Shown: positions 11,956-23,204 of the stretch, piece after piece
Position numbering within the stretch: position 1 is the first letter of the stretch
How the letters are laid out: the number at the start of each line of letters is the position of its first letter
DNA from: Priapulus caudatus
Taxonomy: Eukaryota > Priapulida > Priapulimorpha > Priapulimorphida > Priapulidae
Direction of reading: 5' to 3'
Assembly: GCF_000485595.1 (NCBI RefSeq)
Contig: NW_014577181.1
Coordinates: 1-64,000, forward strand
DNA length: 64,000 nt
Translations under genes and position numbers: made by a program
Notes under the pieces: generated by a model
Told to the model about the DNA's origin: nothing
The model's input: only the letters and a program-made list of their open reading frames with translations
Database searches by the model: none

Positions 11956-12060
11956 CAGGGCTTGCCCTTAACTTTTTTTTCATGTGGCCGGCCGGGCCAC
12001 TTGAGTATGAGATTCAGGTGGCCAAATGGATTTTCAGGTGGCCCGGTTGCTACATTTATT
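11956..12060. mobile_element. Transposon end running into the gap
   Basis: CAGGGCTTGCCCTTAAC starts at 11956, a CAGGG-type end like those at 14339 and 63679. Copies of CAGGTGGCC follow until the gap. Confidence 0.35.
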
Positions 12061-12784
12061 NNNNNNNNNNNNNNNNNNNNNNNNNNNNNNNNNNNNNNNN
12101 NNNNNNNNNNNNNNNNNNNNNNNNNNNNNNNNNNNNNNNNNNNNNNNNNNNNNNNNNNNNNNNNNNNNNNNNNNNNNNNNNNNNNNNNNNNNNNNNNNNN
12201 NNNNNNNNNNNNNNNNNNNNNNNNNNNNNNNNNNNNNNNNNNNNNNNNNNNNNNNNNNNNNNNNNNNNNNNNNNNNNNNNNNNNNNNNNNNNNNNNNNNN
12301 NNNNNNNNNNNNNNNNNNNNNNNNNNNNNNNNNNNNNNNNNNNNNNNNNNNNNNNNNNNNNNNNNNNNNNNNNNNNNNNNNNNNNNNNNNNNNNNNNNNN
12401 NNNNNNNNNNNNNNNNNNNNNNNNNNNNNNNNNNNNNNNNNNNNNNNNNNNNNNNNNNNNNNNNNNNNNNNNNNNNNNNNNNNNNNNNNNNNNNNNNNNN
12501 NNNNNNNNNNNNNNNNNNNNNNNNNNNNNNNNNNNNNNNNNNNNNNNNNNNNNNNNNNNNNNNNNNNNNNNNNNNNNNNNNNNNNNNNNNNNNNNNNNNN
12601 NNNNNNNNNNNNNNNNNNNNNNNNNNNNNNNNNNNNNNNNNNNNNNNNNNNNNNNNNNNNNNNNNNNNNNNNNNNNNNNNNNNNNNNNNNNNNNNNNNNN
12701 NNNNNNNNNNNNNNNNNNNNNNNNNNNNNNNNNNNNNNNNNNNNNNNNNNNNNNNNNNNNNNNNNNNNNNNNNNNNNNNNNNNN
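12061..12784. other. Assembly gap, 724 N
   Basis: Unknown sequence. It may contain the missing first exon of ERI1 and the rest of the transposons abutting each side. Confidence 1.
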
Positions 12785-12926
12785 TAAAAAAAATTGAATT
12801 AAAAACAATGCCATTAGAACAGTATAATACAAAGAAAAGTTATATATTGCTCCCCCCCCCCACGAAAATGTAAGGCCTCCCCAGTGCCCCCCCCCCCCCG
12901 CTGAAAAAATCCTAGCTACGCCACTG
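12785..12926. mobile_element. Right end of a CAGTGGCGTAGC-type transposon
   Basis: The sequence ends CCTAGCTACGCCACTG at 12926, the same terminus family as 3807-4316. The other end lies in the gap. A poly-C tract at about 12888 precedes it. Confidence 0.5.
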
Positions 12927-13548
12927 CCCTAACCCTAACCATGTCAGCTAGATAGTTACCAGGGTACGTTCCTGTATACCGGACCGTACCCAGGGTACGT
13001 TCCGGCAGTACCCTGGGGGACATAGACCCTATGAGCGACAATAGATACAATGTCAATAATGTTGATCATTGTGAGTTACACAACATTACAACTTGTTTGA
13101 CACAAACTAGACTAGATAAGCTTTGTCATCGCTGTAATGTATTGTTCTATTCAACTTTATGATGTTAGGGTTACGCTGTAACGTAAAATTATCTCTACCA
13201 ATGTACGTAGCTCTTTGCTTTATCTGTTGTGGAGTGAAGCACTACACAGTTAGACCTTGGTTATGTTTAGGTTAGGGTGATGATGATTTCAGCCAGGTAC
13301 ATGTACTACAGTGAGCATATCTGTACTTTATATTAGGAATATATAATATATACTATATATTTCGCTATTTTGTCGAGAAAATATCGCATTCAATAAAGAA
13401 ATGTACTATCCAAAATTCACATTAAACATGTTAATTAAACATGTAATTTGTGTATTTATGAATGTTTAAGCCTATTGGTGTAACATGAGGAATAATTTAG
13501 CATAATAAACAACTCTATATATTTTTCATACTTGATTTAATTTTATAG
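12927..13548. other. Sequence upstream of the first visible ERI1 exon
   Basis: CCCTAACCCTAACC at 12927 is telomere-like. Repeated AGGGTACGTTCC lies at 12960-13020. No convincing first exon was found. Confidence 0.5.
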
Positions 13549-13718
13549 GATGCTAAAGCAAAAGACAGGGTAACTGTACAAAGTCATCGCAAATGCATGA
13601 TGACTTCGGATTTTAGTAATCCAGTTTATAAGATGATCTCACTTCAAAATGGAGAAATCAACAAAATGAAGATGGATGATATTCAAAGAAAGTTAGCAGA
13701 GTTGAAAATGGATGAAAG
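13549..13718 (+). CDS. ERI1: ERI1 exon encoding the SAP-domain start
   Basis: The acceptor is TTTTATAG and the donor is GTAATG. The exon has 170 nt and opens in phase 0. It encodes a lysine-rich lead, then SDFSNPVYK, which matches the start of the ERI1 SAP region. The last codon is split (AG|A). Confidence 0.88.
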
Positions 13719-15621
13719 GTAATGTATTCCTTATTCTGTTATGTTGTGTGTGTATTTAGAACCCAACTCTGTTCAACAATCATACCTAAGAAAATCTGAA
13801 TTGGTTTTAAAATTTGGATGCTCGAAATGCTATTAAACGTTTTACAAAAGTAACCAAAATCTGGATCAAAATGTAATCATGTCTTCAGAATGTTTTGATA
13901 ATTTTAGGAATTGATTATTATATTTTTTCTATCTGCAGAGGCAGCAAGGAAATACTAAAGAAGAGGTTGAAACATTTCTACAAGAGAATGAAGCTTGAAA
14001 AATTGAAAGGCGGTACACATCCTTATGCACTTCACCACGAGGTGTTTTACGACTATCTGTGTGTAATCGATTATGAAGCCACATGTGAAAGCACAAACAA
14101 ACCCAGCTACAAGCATGAGATTATTGAGTTTCCTATTGTGCTTGTTAATGTGAAGACATTGGAAATTGTGAGTACTGTGAATACACTGTTATTGGTAATT
14201 GTAATTGTGTGTGATTAATGTAAATGCACATGGATCTATCACCAGCACAATTCAAATTTTCGAGGGAATGCTTTTAAATTTGTGGGAAACGGGTTACATC
14301 AGAATTAAACTGAAAATATAACAATAACGTACAGTATGCAGGGTTCTCGAAGCTTTTTCATTATAGCATGGCGGTTGCTGCCTTTACGGTCCTAGTTGCA
14401 AATCGCCGAAGGCAGTTTGCGTGCTACGGGGGCTATGATATTTAGAGTGGCGGGTGCATTTTAGGATGGCGGGGCTCGACGATAGCCTGGCGGGCCGCCA
14501 GGCTATAAGTGTTCTTGGAGAACCCTGGTATGAATGGTGTTGATTCTCTTTGCAGGAGGATGAGTTTCATGCATTTGTGCGTCCAGTTCTGCATCCGGTG
14601 TTGTCAGAGTTTTGCACAGAGCTTACAGGAATCACACAGGAACAGGTTTCAGTGGCAGACTACTTTCCAGCTGTATTAAAACGTGTGAATTCCTGGATGT
14701 TGCAGCACGGTTTAGGAGTAGGAGCGGACTTTGCAATTGTAACTGATGGGTAAGCACGTATTGTCACATCTCCGTTTACCATTCCATATATATGAAGACA
14801 TTCAAAATTGCGAGTACTCTTGTATGTTATATACTCTATATATTTTCTATTTTTTTATTTGATTTATCCATGTTCATTAGAGCTTTTGTGATATGTTAAA
14901 TTAGCTGGTGCCAATGTTCCTGATGAATTGGTGAAATGTTCCTGAATAGGTGCATAATTGTGTGAGGTACTATATATTGGGACTTGTTTTAGTAAAATGT
15001 TGCAACTTGGCATATAGGCCTTTTTCCAGGATTTAGTTTTGTATGACGCTTTCTGAATTTCATGCAAATTTTGCTGGCCAGTTAAATTTTTAGGCACAAC
15101 AGTGTATTGGCAATGAAAAGGTTGGCCTTGGAATCTAAACGTGGTATGCTAAATGACACTAATTTATTTGCAGCCCCTGGGACATGGCACGATTTCTACG
15201 TGGCCAGTGTGAGCTGAGCCAAATCTCTTACCCAACGTGGGCGAAGAAGTGGATCAACATCCGCAAGACCTTTGGCAACTTCTACGGTGTGTCGCGCGTG
15301 AGGATGACGACCATGCTCGATCTGTTAGGGCTGCAGCTGGAGGGTCGGCATCACAGCGGGCTGGATGACTCGCGCAACATTGCCCACGTGCTTCTCATCA
15401 TGCTGCGTGATGGCGCTGAGGTGCGTGTCAACGAGCGGCTGCACCCCGGCAACATTCCCTCGGATGATCTGCAGTTCCGCCTCACACTGCCTGTCTCCAG
15501 GAACGAGGCAGAGGGCTCCAGTAATGAGTCTGAGGCAGCTGATGACGTGAACGACATCATGGAAGGTTTAGATTTGACAAGCTCGTTCGCCCAGTGCTCA
15601 ATTGTAAATAATGTTAGGTAG
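13549..15621 (+). CDS. ERI1: 3'-5' exoribonuclease 1 (ERI1 / 3'hExo), four visible exons, 5' end not seen
   Basis: ERI1 is a DEDDh exonuclease that trims histone mRNA stem-loops and 5.8S rRNA 3' ends and degrades small interfering RNAs. The join 13549..13718, 13939..14167, 14556..14749, 15174..15621 keeps frame and gives 346 residues, close to the ~349 of human ERI1. A SAP-type region (about residues 22-72, with SDFSNPVYK and a Lys-rich helix) precedes the nuclease. Catalytic residues are all present: D101 and E103 in VIDYEATCE, D201 in the DGPWD motif, H258 and D263 in HHSGLDD. WAKKWINIRK and GNFY also match the family. The first exon opens in phase 0 after an in-frame TAG in the intron, so a short upstream coding exon must exist, perhaps in the 12061-12784 gap; otherwise translation would start at the internal Met pair. 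The tail after residue 300 is acidic and Ser-rich. ASCC1 follows closely on the same strand. Confidence 0.93.
13939..14167 (+). CDS. ERI1: ERI1 exon with exonuclease motif I
   Basis: The acceptor is TCTGCAG and the donor is GTGAGT. The exon finishes the SAP helix (KEILKKRLKHFYKR) and carries VIDYEATCE, with the first two metal-binding acids, and the conserved HEIIEFPIVLVN strand. Confidence 0.92.
14339..14527. mobile_element. 189 bp MITE in an ERI1 intron
   Basis: The ends CAGGGTTCTCGAAG and CTTGGAGAACCCTG are near-perfect inverted repeats. GTATG abuts both sides (14334-14338 and 14528-14532), a 5 bp target duplication. The interior is GC-rich with no frame. Confidence 0.8.
14556..14749 (+). 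CDS. ERI1: ERI1 exon, middle of the exonuclease domain
   Basis: The acceptor is TCTTTGCAG and the donor is GTAAGC. It encodes FHAFVRPVLHPVLSEFC and LTGITQEQV, both typical of the family, and ends at VTDG with a split Gly codon. Confidence 0.92.
15174..15621 (+). CDS. ERI1: ERI1 terminal exon
   Basis: The acceptor is TTATTTGCAG. It carries the third catalytic Asp (PWDMARFL), WINIRKTFGNFY, and HHSGLDDSRN with the catalytic His and last Asp. The stop is TAG at 15619-15621. It is much more GC-rich than the flanking introns. Confidence 0.93.
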
Positions 15622-15942
15622 CGAAAGTGGAGCATGTTGTACGACTGGCTTTTAGGTACGAGATTGGTGCAGTGGTGTGTTTATAGAATGTCTAATTTAT
15701 ATTTATGCATTGTAATTGTGTTATCCCTCATAGGTGCCTAGATATGGCACATAAGGAAGGCAGTGACAGAGATCTCCAATTCCGTCGGTCCACTGCTACT
15801 GGCCCCAACATGCCCGTGACAGGTCACACAACCGCATCTCCTTTTCGAATGCGCATTGTCATCATTGTCATCATGCATTGTCATCATTGACGATCATAAA
15901 TGTCTTGTGTGAAGTGATTTAATTAGCAAACACGCACGCCTA

Positions 15943-15948
15943 AATAAA
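15943..15948 (+). terminator. Candidate ERI1 polyadenylation signal
   Basis: AATAAA lies about 320 nt after the ERI1 stop. A second AATAAA at 16345-16350 is followed by a T/G-rich stretch and lies only 74 nt before the ASCC1 start codon. Either could serve ERI1. Confidence 0.5.
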
Positions 15949-16344
15949 AAACATTTGCTTAATGAAATTTCATATCTTCTTGCTTTTCATCTCTATACTA
16001 GGAAACAGGTTATCATCATGAATCCGTCGAAATGCCTCTATAACAAATTGTTTTCTGTTCTTTTCAAATTCTGTTCCAAAGCAATCTGTCTTTTCAATGA
16101 CAACATGGAGGATATTTCACAGAAAAAACATCTTTGTAGTTGTAATGAGGTTCTCGTTCACTAAATGACCCAGCTCAGTGGTCTGTGTGTGTCGCGTGCT
16201 GCCATAAATTTTTGCTCGAACGAACTTTTTGATATTTTTCACTTATGCTTCTCGTAATCAACAGATGGCGCTGTTACTTCTAAATATGGCAGCCTCCTGT
16301 TGAGTTTTTAAAAGGTGTACATGTGTGCCCCTGTGTATTCATTT

Positions 16345-16350
16345 AATAAA
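16345..16350 (+). terminator. Alternative ERI1 polyadenylation signal next to the ASCC1 start
   Basis: AATAAAG sits 74 nt upstream of the ASCC1 ATG. If used, the ERI1 transcript would end almost at the ASCC1 5' end. The choice between this and 15943 cannot be made from sequence alone. Confidence 0.4.
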
Positions 16351-16423
16351 GTCTTGAGCATTGAACGTTCACGGCTCACCATTGTGAGTATTATACCTGC
16401 GCTCAAGTACTCAGCTTGAGATA

Positions 16424-16526
16424 ATGGATGTCCTTAGACCACGGCTTATGTGGATAGAAGGCCGTTGCTACCGAGTAAATGTTGTTGATGACAGCGTCAG
16501 CGGTTCATATCGATGGGATGAAGAAG
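16424..16526 (+). CDS. ASCC1: ASCC1 first coding exon
   Basis: It starts at ATG with MDVLRPRLMWIEGR and ends after RWDEE with a donor GTATAC in phase 1. Reading on past the donor gives a run with no family match, which supports the splice. Confidence 0.9.
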
Positions 16527-19500
16527 GTATACTTACTACTACTTACTACTTGTTAACCTGTACTCCGCGTTGCCCCTTCACTATACACTATACTAGTATA
16601 GGTGGAGCGGACCACACAGGCACACACTCTTATGCCTGTGGCCAAGCGAAGGGCTACATAGTACATAGTCATAGAGAGAGCTACTTAAAGGTGCCGTGCC
16701 TCGAACTTTCAAGCGGCAAACTGCCAAACATAAAATCAGGCAAACTCAGGAATACGTTCATTCAAAGCTTTTAAGGCTCGCTCAGGTCGCCCTACGATTT
16801 GACTATCGGTGACTACTTTATCGCCGATTAGCAGCGTAGCAACACTCACGTCGACTTGAAGTGCCTTCACGCTATACATCGTCGATCAGATCGTAGCGTT
16901 CTCACAGGAAACGTAGACGGGTTCGCGGCCCCAGTATTTGTACTAGCACAAGCAGTTCTTTAGCACAAACAGAGCAAGCTTGACGCCGGGACCAGTCTAC
17001 ATAAAACGAGTCACGTACGTGACCAACAAAATGGTGCTTACCAGTAAACATCAGGTAACTTCGTAAATCTATCCTCAATTTTCTTAAAATCGTTATAATC
17101 ATGTGCAGAAAAAATTTAATGTGATATATGGAAAACATAATATATATTTGAGAAAGGGTTTGTGCAATATCCTTGTAAACTGCTGACGAGTGCTGTGTAG
17201 GCTGCCATTTTGTTAATCATGTGACTTGACACGTTGCGGTGATTGGCTGCCACTCATGATTTGTCGCCGACCGCCGCATAGAAATAGAACATGTTCTATT
17301 CCTGTGATCGCAGTCGGCGACCGTATTTTCGATCGTAAGAGAACTCATGTCGAGTTTGGTCGCCGATGTTTTTATCGGCGATCTGGCCGGTTTTTGGCGT
17401 ACGATATTCAAATCTTGTCGGAAACTAGGTCGTAAGGCCGACCTAAGCGGGCCTTTAGACTACAAAATGAAAGGGTCCGATCGAATGTTTCAAACAGCGT
17501 TTACTTTTGCCGCTCTGCGGCGTTGTTGTGACGCGTCTCTTGTTGCTATGCGGTGTTGCCAAGCGCTGAAGGTTATGAAGGCAGCTAGTCCGAGATTCCT
17601 CTGACCAATGCCCACACCGACGATTTTGGTGGATTTGGTGTGGGTTAGAAAGATTCCTCTGACCAATGCCCACACCGACGATTTTGGTGGATTTGGTGTG
17701 GGTTAGCCTACCTTGGTGTGTACCTAACCCACACCAAATCCACCAAAATCGTCGGTGTGCGCATTGGTCAAAGGAATCTCGGACTAGAAGGCAGCATGTG
17801 CTTATAGATATCATCAGAAGTTCCCTATTATCTACTTCTGATATCATATAACATGTGTTATATCATATCTATGGCTGTGCTGGTGCGTCGACTCTTGCTG
17901 CCATGATACAGAACCACGGCGAAACGCGTTTTTCGAGTTGTTTTTCCGTTGAGCGAATATAGGCTTGACGTTTGCGCCTTATAGTGAGTGAAACGATACC
18001 CGTCCGCGAAGCGGGCTACTTACACGAAGACGGCGATCACTACTTAATACGAATTCTCCTATTTATGCCGATCGCTCGAAAAGTGGTTAAGTTTGGTAAT
18101 CGAACAGTTCGAAGCAAACTTTTGTGTTTATCCGATATGGTAATTGGTATGTAAATAAAAGATCACAAGCTGTACTTCATTAAATTTCGTGCACTTATTG
18201 TGAAAATAAAAATACAAATAGAACTATTTCATCTATATTGAGTGAGCGGAAGAATCCATGTCAAGTGTGAAAATAGGCCTAGAATGTTTCCAAGCCCTTG
18301 TCACAAGCTCCATAGACATGCAGCAAACTGGCAGCGTACCAGTTTACCGTCTACCCCCTATACCGTCTACAGTCTACCGTGCTACAGGTCGTGCTGCGCA
18401 ATGCGTAGTGGGAAGACAATATGTCAGCCCGCATGTCACCGAATTTACCGCTGTTCATTCGATATACATTTCAACACAACGTAGTTATTTACTCCGAATA
18501 CACATCATGTAACGAGTTACAAATGCTTAGATGGCACTGCTACTAGTACTGTTCATACCAAGGCGGGCAGCGGACTGGGAAATAAGGGACAGCTGCAATG
18601 AAAATAGATCATATATAGCTGCGCGGTCGTACATGGCCAAACCAGCTGAGGTAGGAACACTTTCTGGCACCGCTAGTCGTTTTCTTTGGATTCATGCGCT
18701 GGATTGGCATTATGGGCGGCAGATCCACCATTTTATCTATTTCTTTTTTCTCGGCCGCACGTATGTCTCTTCTATGCCGCCGGACCAGTGCTCCATATTT
18801 TGCGCATCTTCGAAAAAAAAAAAATTAACACTTTCAGTTACACTTGGATGACTTACCACTGGATCCGGCCCCCCCACTCAGATGTTAATATATAGGGTAC
18901 GCATATGCTCGTTCCCTCCCTTATAGAAAGCACCCCACTCAGGACATGCGAAAAATTTCTGAAACGCCCCTCTTCGCGGGCGTTTTTGAGGCGGGTATTT
19001 CCTAGCTATGGAGAACCCCCTAAATCCGGAAAGCAACTATGTATAGGACCGGTACCCGTACGTTCGCAGCACCTTCAACTCCGTAACGTATCCTTCACGC
19101 TAGAACTGACGTAGTGACGTTAAGTGCTACGTGTGGAACTGTCCACCGGGTAGCCAGTCTAACACAACTACGTAGTGTAGGAGTTCACGTGATCGATGGG
19201 ATTAGGGAGAAAGGTGCAATAGTGTTTGTATTTTTCAAAATGGAAATAATCCTGAATGAGCTTTCAAAACTAGCAGGAATGTTCAAGAATTTGATCCGCG
19301 GATTTTATAAAGTTTCTCATGAATATTCAAGATAAAAGAGAGAGAGGAGAAAAAACACGCCCTTTTTTTGAAAGGCAATTCCGTGTGCAAAAGTCAAATA
19401 CACACCCTTTTTTTACAATTCTTGGCTGGATGTATTGTCGGCGCGAAAAAATACCCCTTTACCGGAAGGTTTTGGGAACGCGCATGCGGTCCTTCGCGAC

Positions 19501-21420
19501 TCGAGTGGGGGGGCCGGCACTGGATAGCATATTGTTTAAGCAGTTTTATTTATTCAAACGCTAACGTTAGTTAATAGTGTAGTGGAGTTAATTATACGTA
19601 CGTTTTTACGTGGTTTGTCACAAAAATATGCGCGGGAATGCATCTTTAACCGTATATTATAACGAATATTCTACATATCATAGTCCAAAGAACTGACACT
19701 GTATTGAAAAAGGAGCTAGTCTAAAAGAGGAAGTACGAGATCAACTCTTCATGCAAATTTATTCACCCAGGCAGAATTTTGTTATGCTTTTACCATGGTT
19801 AACTAGGAGTTTCTTGGCTGCAAGTATATGCTGCCGAAATTCAGAGCAGGCAGCAAACTGACCCTTGTAGACAGCAAAACTGCAGCTTGCTGCCCTTCAG
19901 TTCAAACCCTAAAATTGGGGTTTAATCATGTGTTACATCATGCACAGCCTACCTAAACTACATCACTCGTTGATTTCTGATAGACTTAATTTCCAGCAGA
20001 AATGACAGGTTAAATAGTAGCGGAAAATGCAATAAACTAGAATTAATATGCAATAATTTCCCACCTAAGTACAAAGTGAGTTTTCTGCCATCATGCAGCC
20101 AAACGTGTTTTTTAGGGTTTTTTATGTGATGTACACAGTCACTGTTGGCCACAAGAAATGATGGTTGAAATCTCTCTTAAATTTGTGCATAGGTGTGAAA
20201 GCGGTTACAACAGTTTTATAGGTTTTTGCAAAGGTGGCCATAGAGAGCATACTGAAAACAGGCAGCACTAAACAGGAAATAGCAGCAAAGCTGGATTTAT
20301 TTATAATCAGTATTGAGTGGGTCTGATCACACAGGCTGCCCAGCACAGCAACAACTAGATAGGTGGGCGTTGTTTATTCAGTACCATTATGACCAAACTG
20401 CATTTGCCATTTCGAGTGCTGCGATAGATTGTAGTATTACACTATGCCATAAATGCTACCATTTATTTTTACCCAGAAACCAGTGGTTGGGTAACAAAGG
20501 ATGAGGAAGCAAGAGGTTCTGACGATGCAGACATTGAGCAGACGGATACTGGTTATAGGACTTGTCTTGAGGTACCGAGCCCCTACTTCAAATACTTGAT
20601 AGGTAAAAAAGGCGAAACGAAGAAACGACTCGAAAGTGAGACGAAAACGAGAATCACGATTCCGAAATCTGGCGAAGAAGGGGAGATATTAATAGTGGGT
20701 GCAGAGCTACACGGAGTGCGGTCCGCTCGCACGCGAATAGAGCTGCTACTGTTGTCTGTACGCATGCGTCAGCCCTTCACGCACTTCATCTCCATCCCCG
20801 TTGCCAGGCAACACATCAAGGAAGCCCTGTTTGGCTTCAGAGATGAAGTGCTGCGGAGGTGCGACGGAGACCGCGGGGTGAACTTCAGTCTCTTCCAGGA
20901 TGCAGACAAGCTTCACGTGACTGTCAGCACGCTGGTGTTGCTGTCGGAGGCGGAGCGGCAATGCGCCGCTCACACGTTGCAGCAGTGCTGCCGCCAGCTC
21001 GCTGACGATGCTAAGCACCCCCTGGCGGTTACTCTCCGGGGCGTCGAGTACATGAATGATGACCCTAGCGCCGTGGACGTGTTGTACGCAAGGGTGGAGG
21101 ATGCGAGTGGGCGGCTGCAGTCGCTCGCCGACGGGCTTGTGAGCAGCTTCGCGGACGCGGGGCTGACGCAGCGACAGCGTGAACACGAACACGTGAAACT
21201 TCACGTGACCGTCATGAACACGATCTTCCGACGCGATGCAGAGGCCGAGGTTACCGAGGGCAACGCGAGAGAGTCGTTCGATGCCAGGAGGCTGATGCAA
21301 GAGTTTGTGGACTATGAGTTCGGCGAGCTGGTTATAACAGAGTTGCATATTTCGCAGCGGTATACCACAGCGAGTGACGGCTACTACGAAGCCACTGCAG
21401 TAGTGCCGCTGTCCGTGTGA
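16424..21420 (+). CDS. ASCC1: Activating signal cointegrator 1 complex subunit 1 (ASCC1)
   Basis: ASCC1 is the KH plus 2H-phosphoesterase-like subunit of the ASCC complex, which works with ASCC3 in alkylation repair and transcription coactivation in the nucleus. The join 16424..16526, 20477..21420 gives 348 residues (human about 357). The start MDVLRPRL is nearly identical to the human MDVLRPPL. The KH domain spans about 60-115, with the GxxG loop as GKKG at 77-80, and SARTRIELLL follows. The 2H domain has both H-x-T motifs, HVTV at 181-184 and 277-280, and EYMNDDP...VDVLYA matches the family core. The C-terminal HISQRYT also matches. The one intron is 3.95 kb, splits codon 35, and separates the short N-terminus from a single large exon holding both domains. 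It lies just downstream of ERI1 and converges with GLCE. Confidence 0.95.
17262..17324. repeat. Hairpin centred on ATAGAACATGTTCTAT
   Basis: A 16 bp perfect palindrome is flanked by GTCGCCGACCGC and its imperfect complement GATCGCAGTCGGCGAC. Further copies of GTCGCCGA and ATCGGCGAT follow to 17390. Confidence 0.6.
17586..17786. mobile_element. 201 bp fold-back insertion with 9 bp target duplication
   Basis: GAAGGCAGC abuts both ends (17577-17585, 17787-17795). The left arm starts TAGTCCGAGATTCCTCTGAC; most of it is directly repeated once, and then the inverse complement follows and ends CTCGGACTA. The arms are ~62 bp and nearly perfect. Confidence 0.85.
20477..21420 (+). CDS. ASCC1: ASCC1 second exon with KH and 2H domains
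   Basis: The acceptor is ATTTTTACCCAG. The exon completes the split Glu codon and runs uninterrupted for 944 nt to TGA at 21418-21420. GC content is far higher than in the intron. Both nucleic-acid-binding domains lie in this exon. Confidence 0.95.
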
Positions 21421-21669
21421 CGATCCTGATGTGAGCATGCTAGCAAATGTTATGCCATGAGAACAGCTGATATAGCGAAACGAGACGTCTGCGCATGGTT
21501 GATTAATCTATGAGCGAGCCTTAGCTGTGTTTACATGATTGCAGTCGAATGTGACATTGGTGCACCGTCTGTGTGTAGCAATAATTAATAGGCATGCAAT
21601 GTTGATCAACATTGCTTGTAATTGTCGCTCTGTTATATTTGGGCGGAGCGTGTAACTGTAAAATGTATG

Positions 21670-21675
21670 AATAAA
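21670..21675 (+). terminator. ASCC1 polyadenylation signal
   Basis: AATAAA lies 250 nt after the stop codon, followed within 40 nt by T/G-rich sequence. It is the first canonical signal past the gene. Confidence 0.6.
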
Positions 21676-22502
21676 CATGTTAGCAATGATACTCAGAAGC
21701 ATGTGGCTGGCACGCTTATATTATTTGAGAAAATGTTATTTTTTACTTCCTTTCACTGCTGTATACCATTGTACCCACATGAGAAATTCTTGTGACACCT
21801 AAGCACGATTGGTGCAATTAACGAGATATTATTTTGCTGATATTTTAAATTTACAGTAGAGCACATAGGAGTAAATTAATGTGATAATGTCGATCCCTCA
21901 ATGACATTCCTTCGCGCTTCCTATGGTCTAGCTGCTCCATATCACTCTCCTCCACATACTCGCCACCTTTACTTTCATTGCCTCTACCATCATTCTCTAC
22001 TATCTCCTCTTTCTTCTCGACCTTCATCCCACCTTTACTTCGTTGGCTCACCCGAGGAAAACAAGGAGGAAGTTCTCGAATAGAAATTTCTGCACCATAC
22101 CTGGATAAAACGTCTTGTTGCAAACGGGAGACTGCTGGTATTGTGGATGGGACAACAGTGTATGACGGCAGGAAAACTTGAGGCTAGTTAAATAACGTAC
22201 AGCACAGCCATGAATGCACATGGGTGACGTGTTCACAATGGCAATTTATTAGTTTTCTCTTTTTGGTACTGCACTCCCAAACCAGCCGAAATTTTCCAGT
22301 AAATTCACAAATGAGTGCTGATTGCTTGTGTACAGCGATTTTGCGTGATGTGATCATAGATATCCTGTAAAACACGTGTATAGATATTTATTGTCGTGTG
22401 TCATCATACCCTATTATCGGAATCTGTACTTACATTTGCTGCTTGTCTTCACCCAGCTCACCCATTCTTATATCCATTCATCGTTACCTTCTCTCCATCC
22501 AG

Positions 22503-22696
22503 ATGAGACGGGATACTAGAGAAGCGTTGCCGAAAGGAGCGTGTTTATCCGAAGTGCTGCGGCGTCTTCGCGCAGTTGCCGCGGCCAAGGCGCACGCGAC
22601 CAGTGGGGAAGCGGAAAAATTCCTACGACAGTATGCACGCGCTGCGCAGCTATGGATCCGTGCGCCGAATGCGATCCAGCCGCGCACAGAATCTAG
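22503..22696 (+). CDS. Weak exon candidate, unknown protein
   Basis: An ATG lies directly after a TCTCTCCATCCAG acceptor-like site, and the frame stays open to a GTAGGC donor-like site at 22697. The 64-codon stretch is Ala/Arg-rich (RAVAAAKAHATSGEAEKF) and may only reflect high GC. It matches no family I know, and the opposite strand is also open. It could be chance. Confidence 0.15.
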
Positions 22697-23204
22697 GTAG
22701 GCCTGCCACGAACAGGCCTCACCGCATTTTAAGTGGGGACACAGAGGGCAGACCATTTGAACGTGAACAGTGTTCAGCGTTGTTATAAAAACTGTAACCG
22801 AGTAGATGGGTGTTCGTGAACCGGAGCTGGGTGTCACGCAGACGTTAAACAGAAAGACTGTAAAATATCTGAACATTCGCGAACCATGTGCCCAGTAATG
22901 AAGATGGCTGTCAGAAATAAGGAAACACCATACCGCGGCTACAATAACTTCCGTAGACCTCATTGTTCGCGAAAGCACCAACGCTAGGAACAAGCGTTTT
23001 TGGCACAACGTTGGCAAAATGGCGAGGCCTCGTACAGGGAGTTTGCAACGCAGTGCGCGGCCGGCCTGCCCCAGCCGCCTAAAAGCCCATAGACCCTCGG
23101 CCACTTCGGCTCACCACTCTCGCCTCCCTAGCTTAGTCACTCGAATGGCTAATCGCGGTGGGAGCGATGTCCTAGTCTAGTATAGGCCATTTGCACCTCG
23201 CAAC

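Larger units (their letters stand above)
16527..20476. other. ASCC1 intron, 3.95 kb
   Basis: Contains a hairpin at 17262, a 201 bp fold-back insertion at 17586, a small inverted repeat at 17808-17855 and poly-A tracts. No other exon was recognised. Confidence 0.7.

Noticed and set aside
12927-12942. CCCTAACCCTAACC as a chromosome end
   Set aside because: It is short and internal, with genes following; interstitial repeats of this kind are frequent in the window.
20746-21438. 230-codon minus-strand frame
   Set aside because: Antisense shadow of the large ASCC1 exon.
22484-23104. 206-codon minus-strand frame
   Set aside because: No family resemblance, no splice context, and much of it is the shadow of a GC-rich plus-strand stretch.
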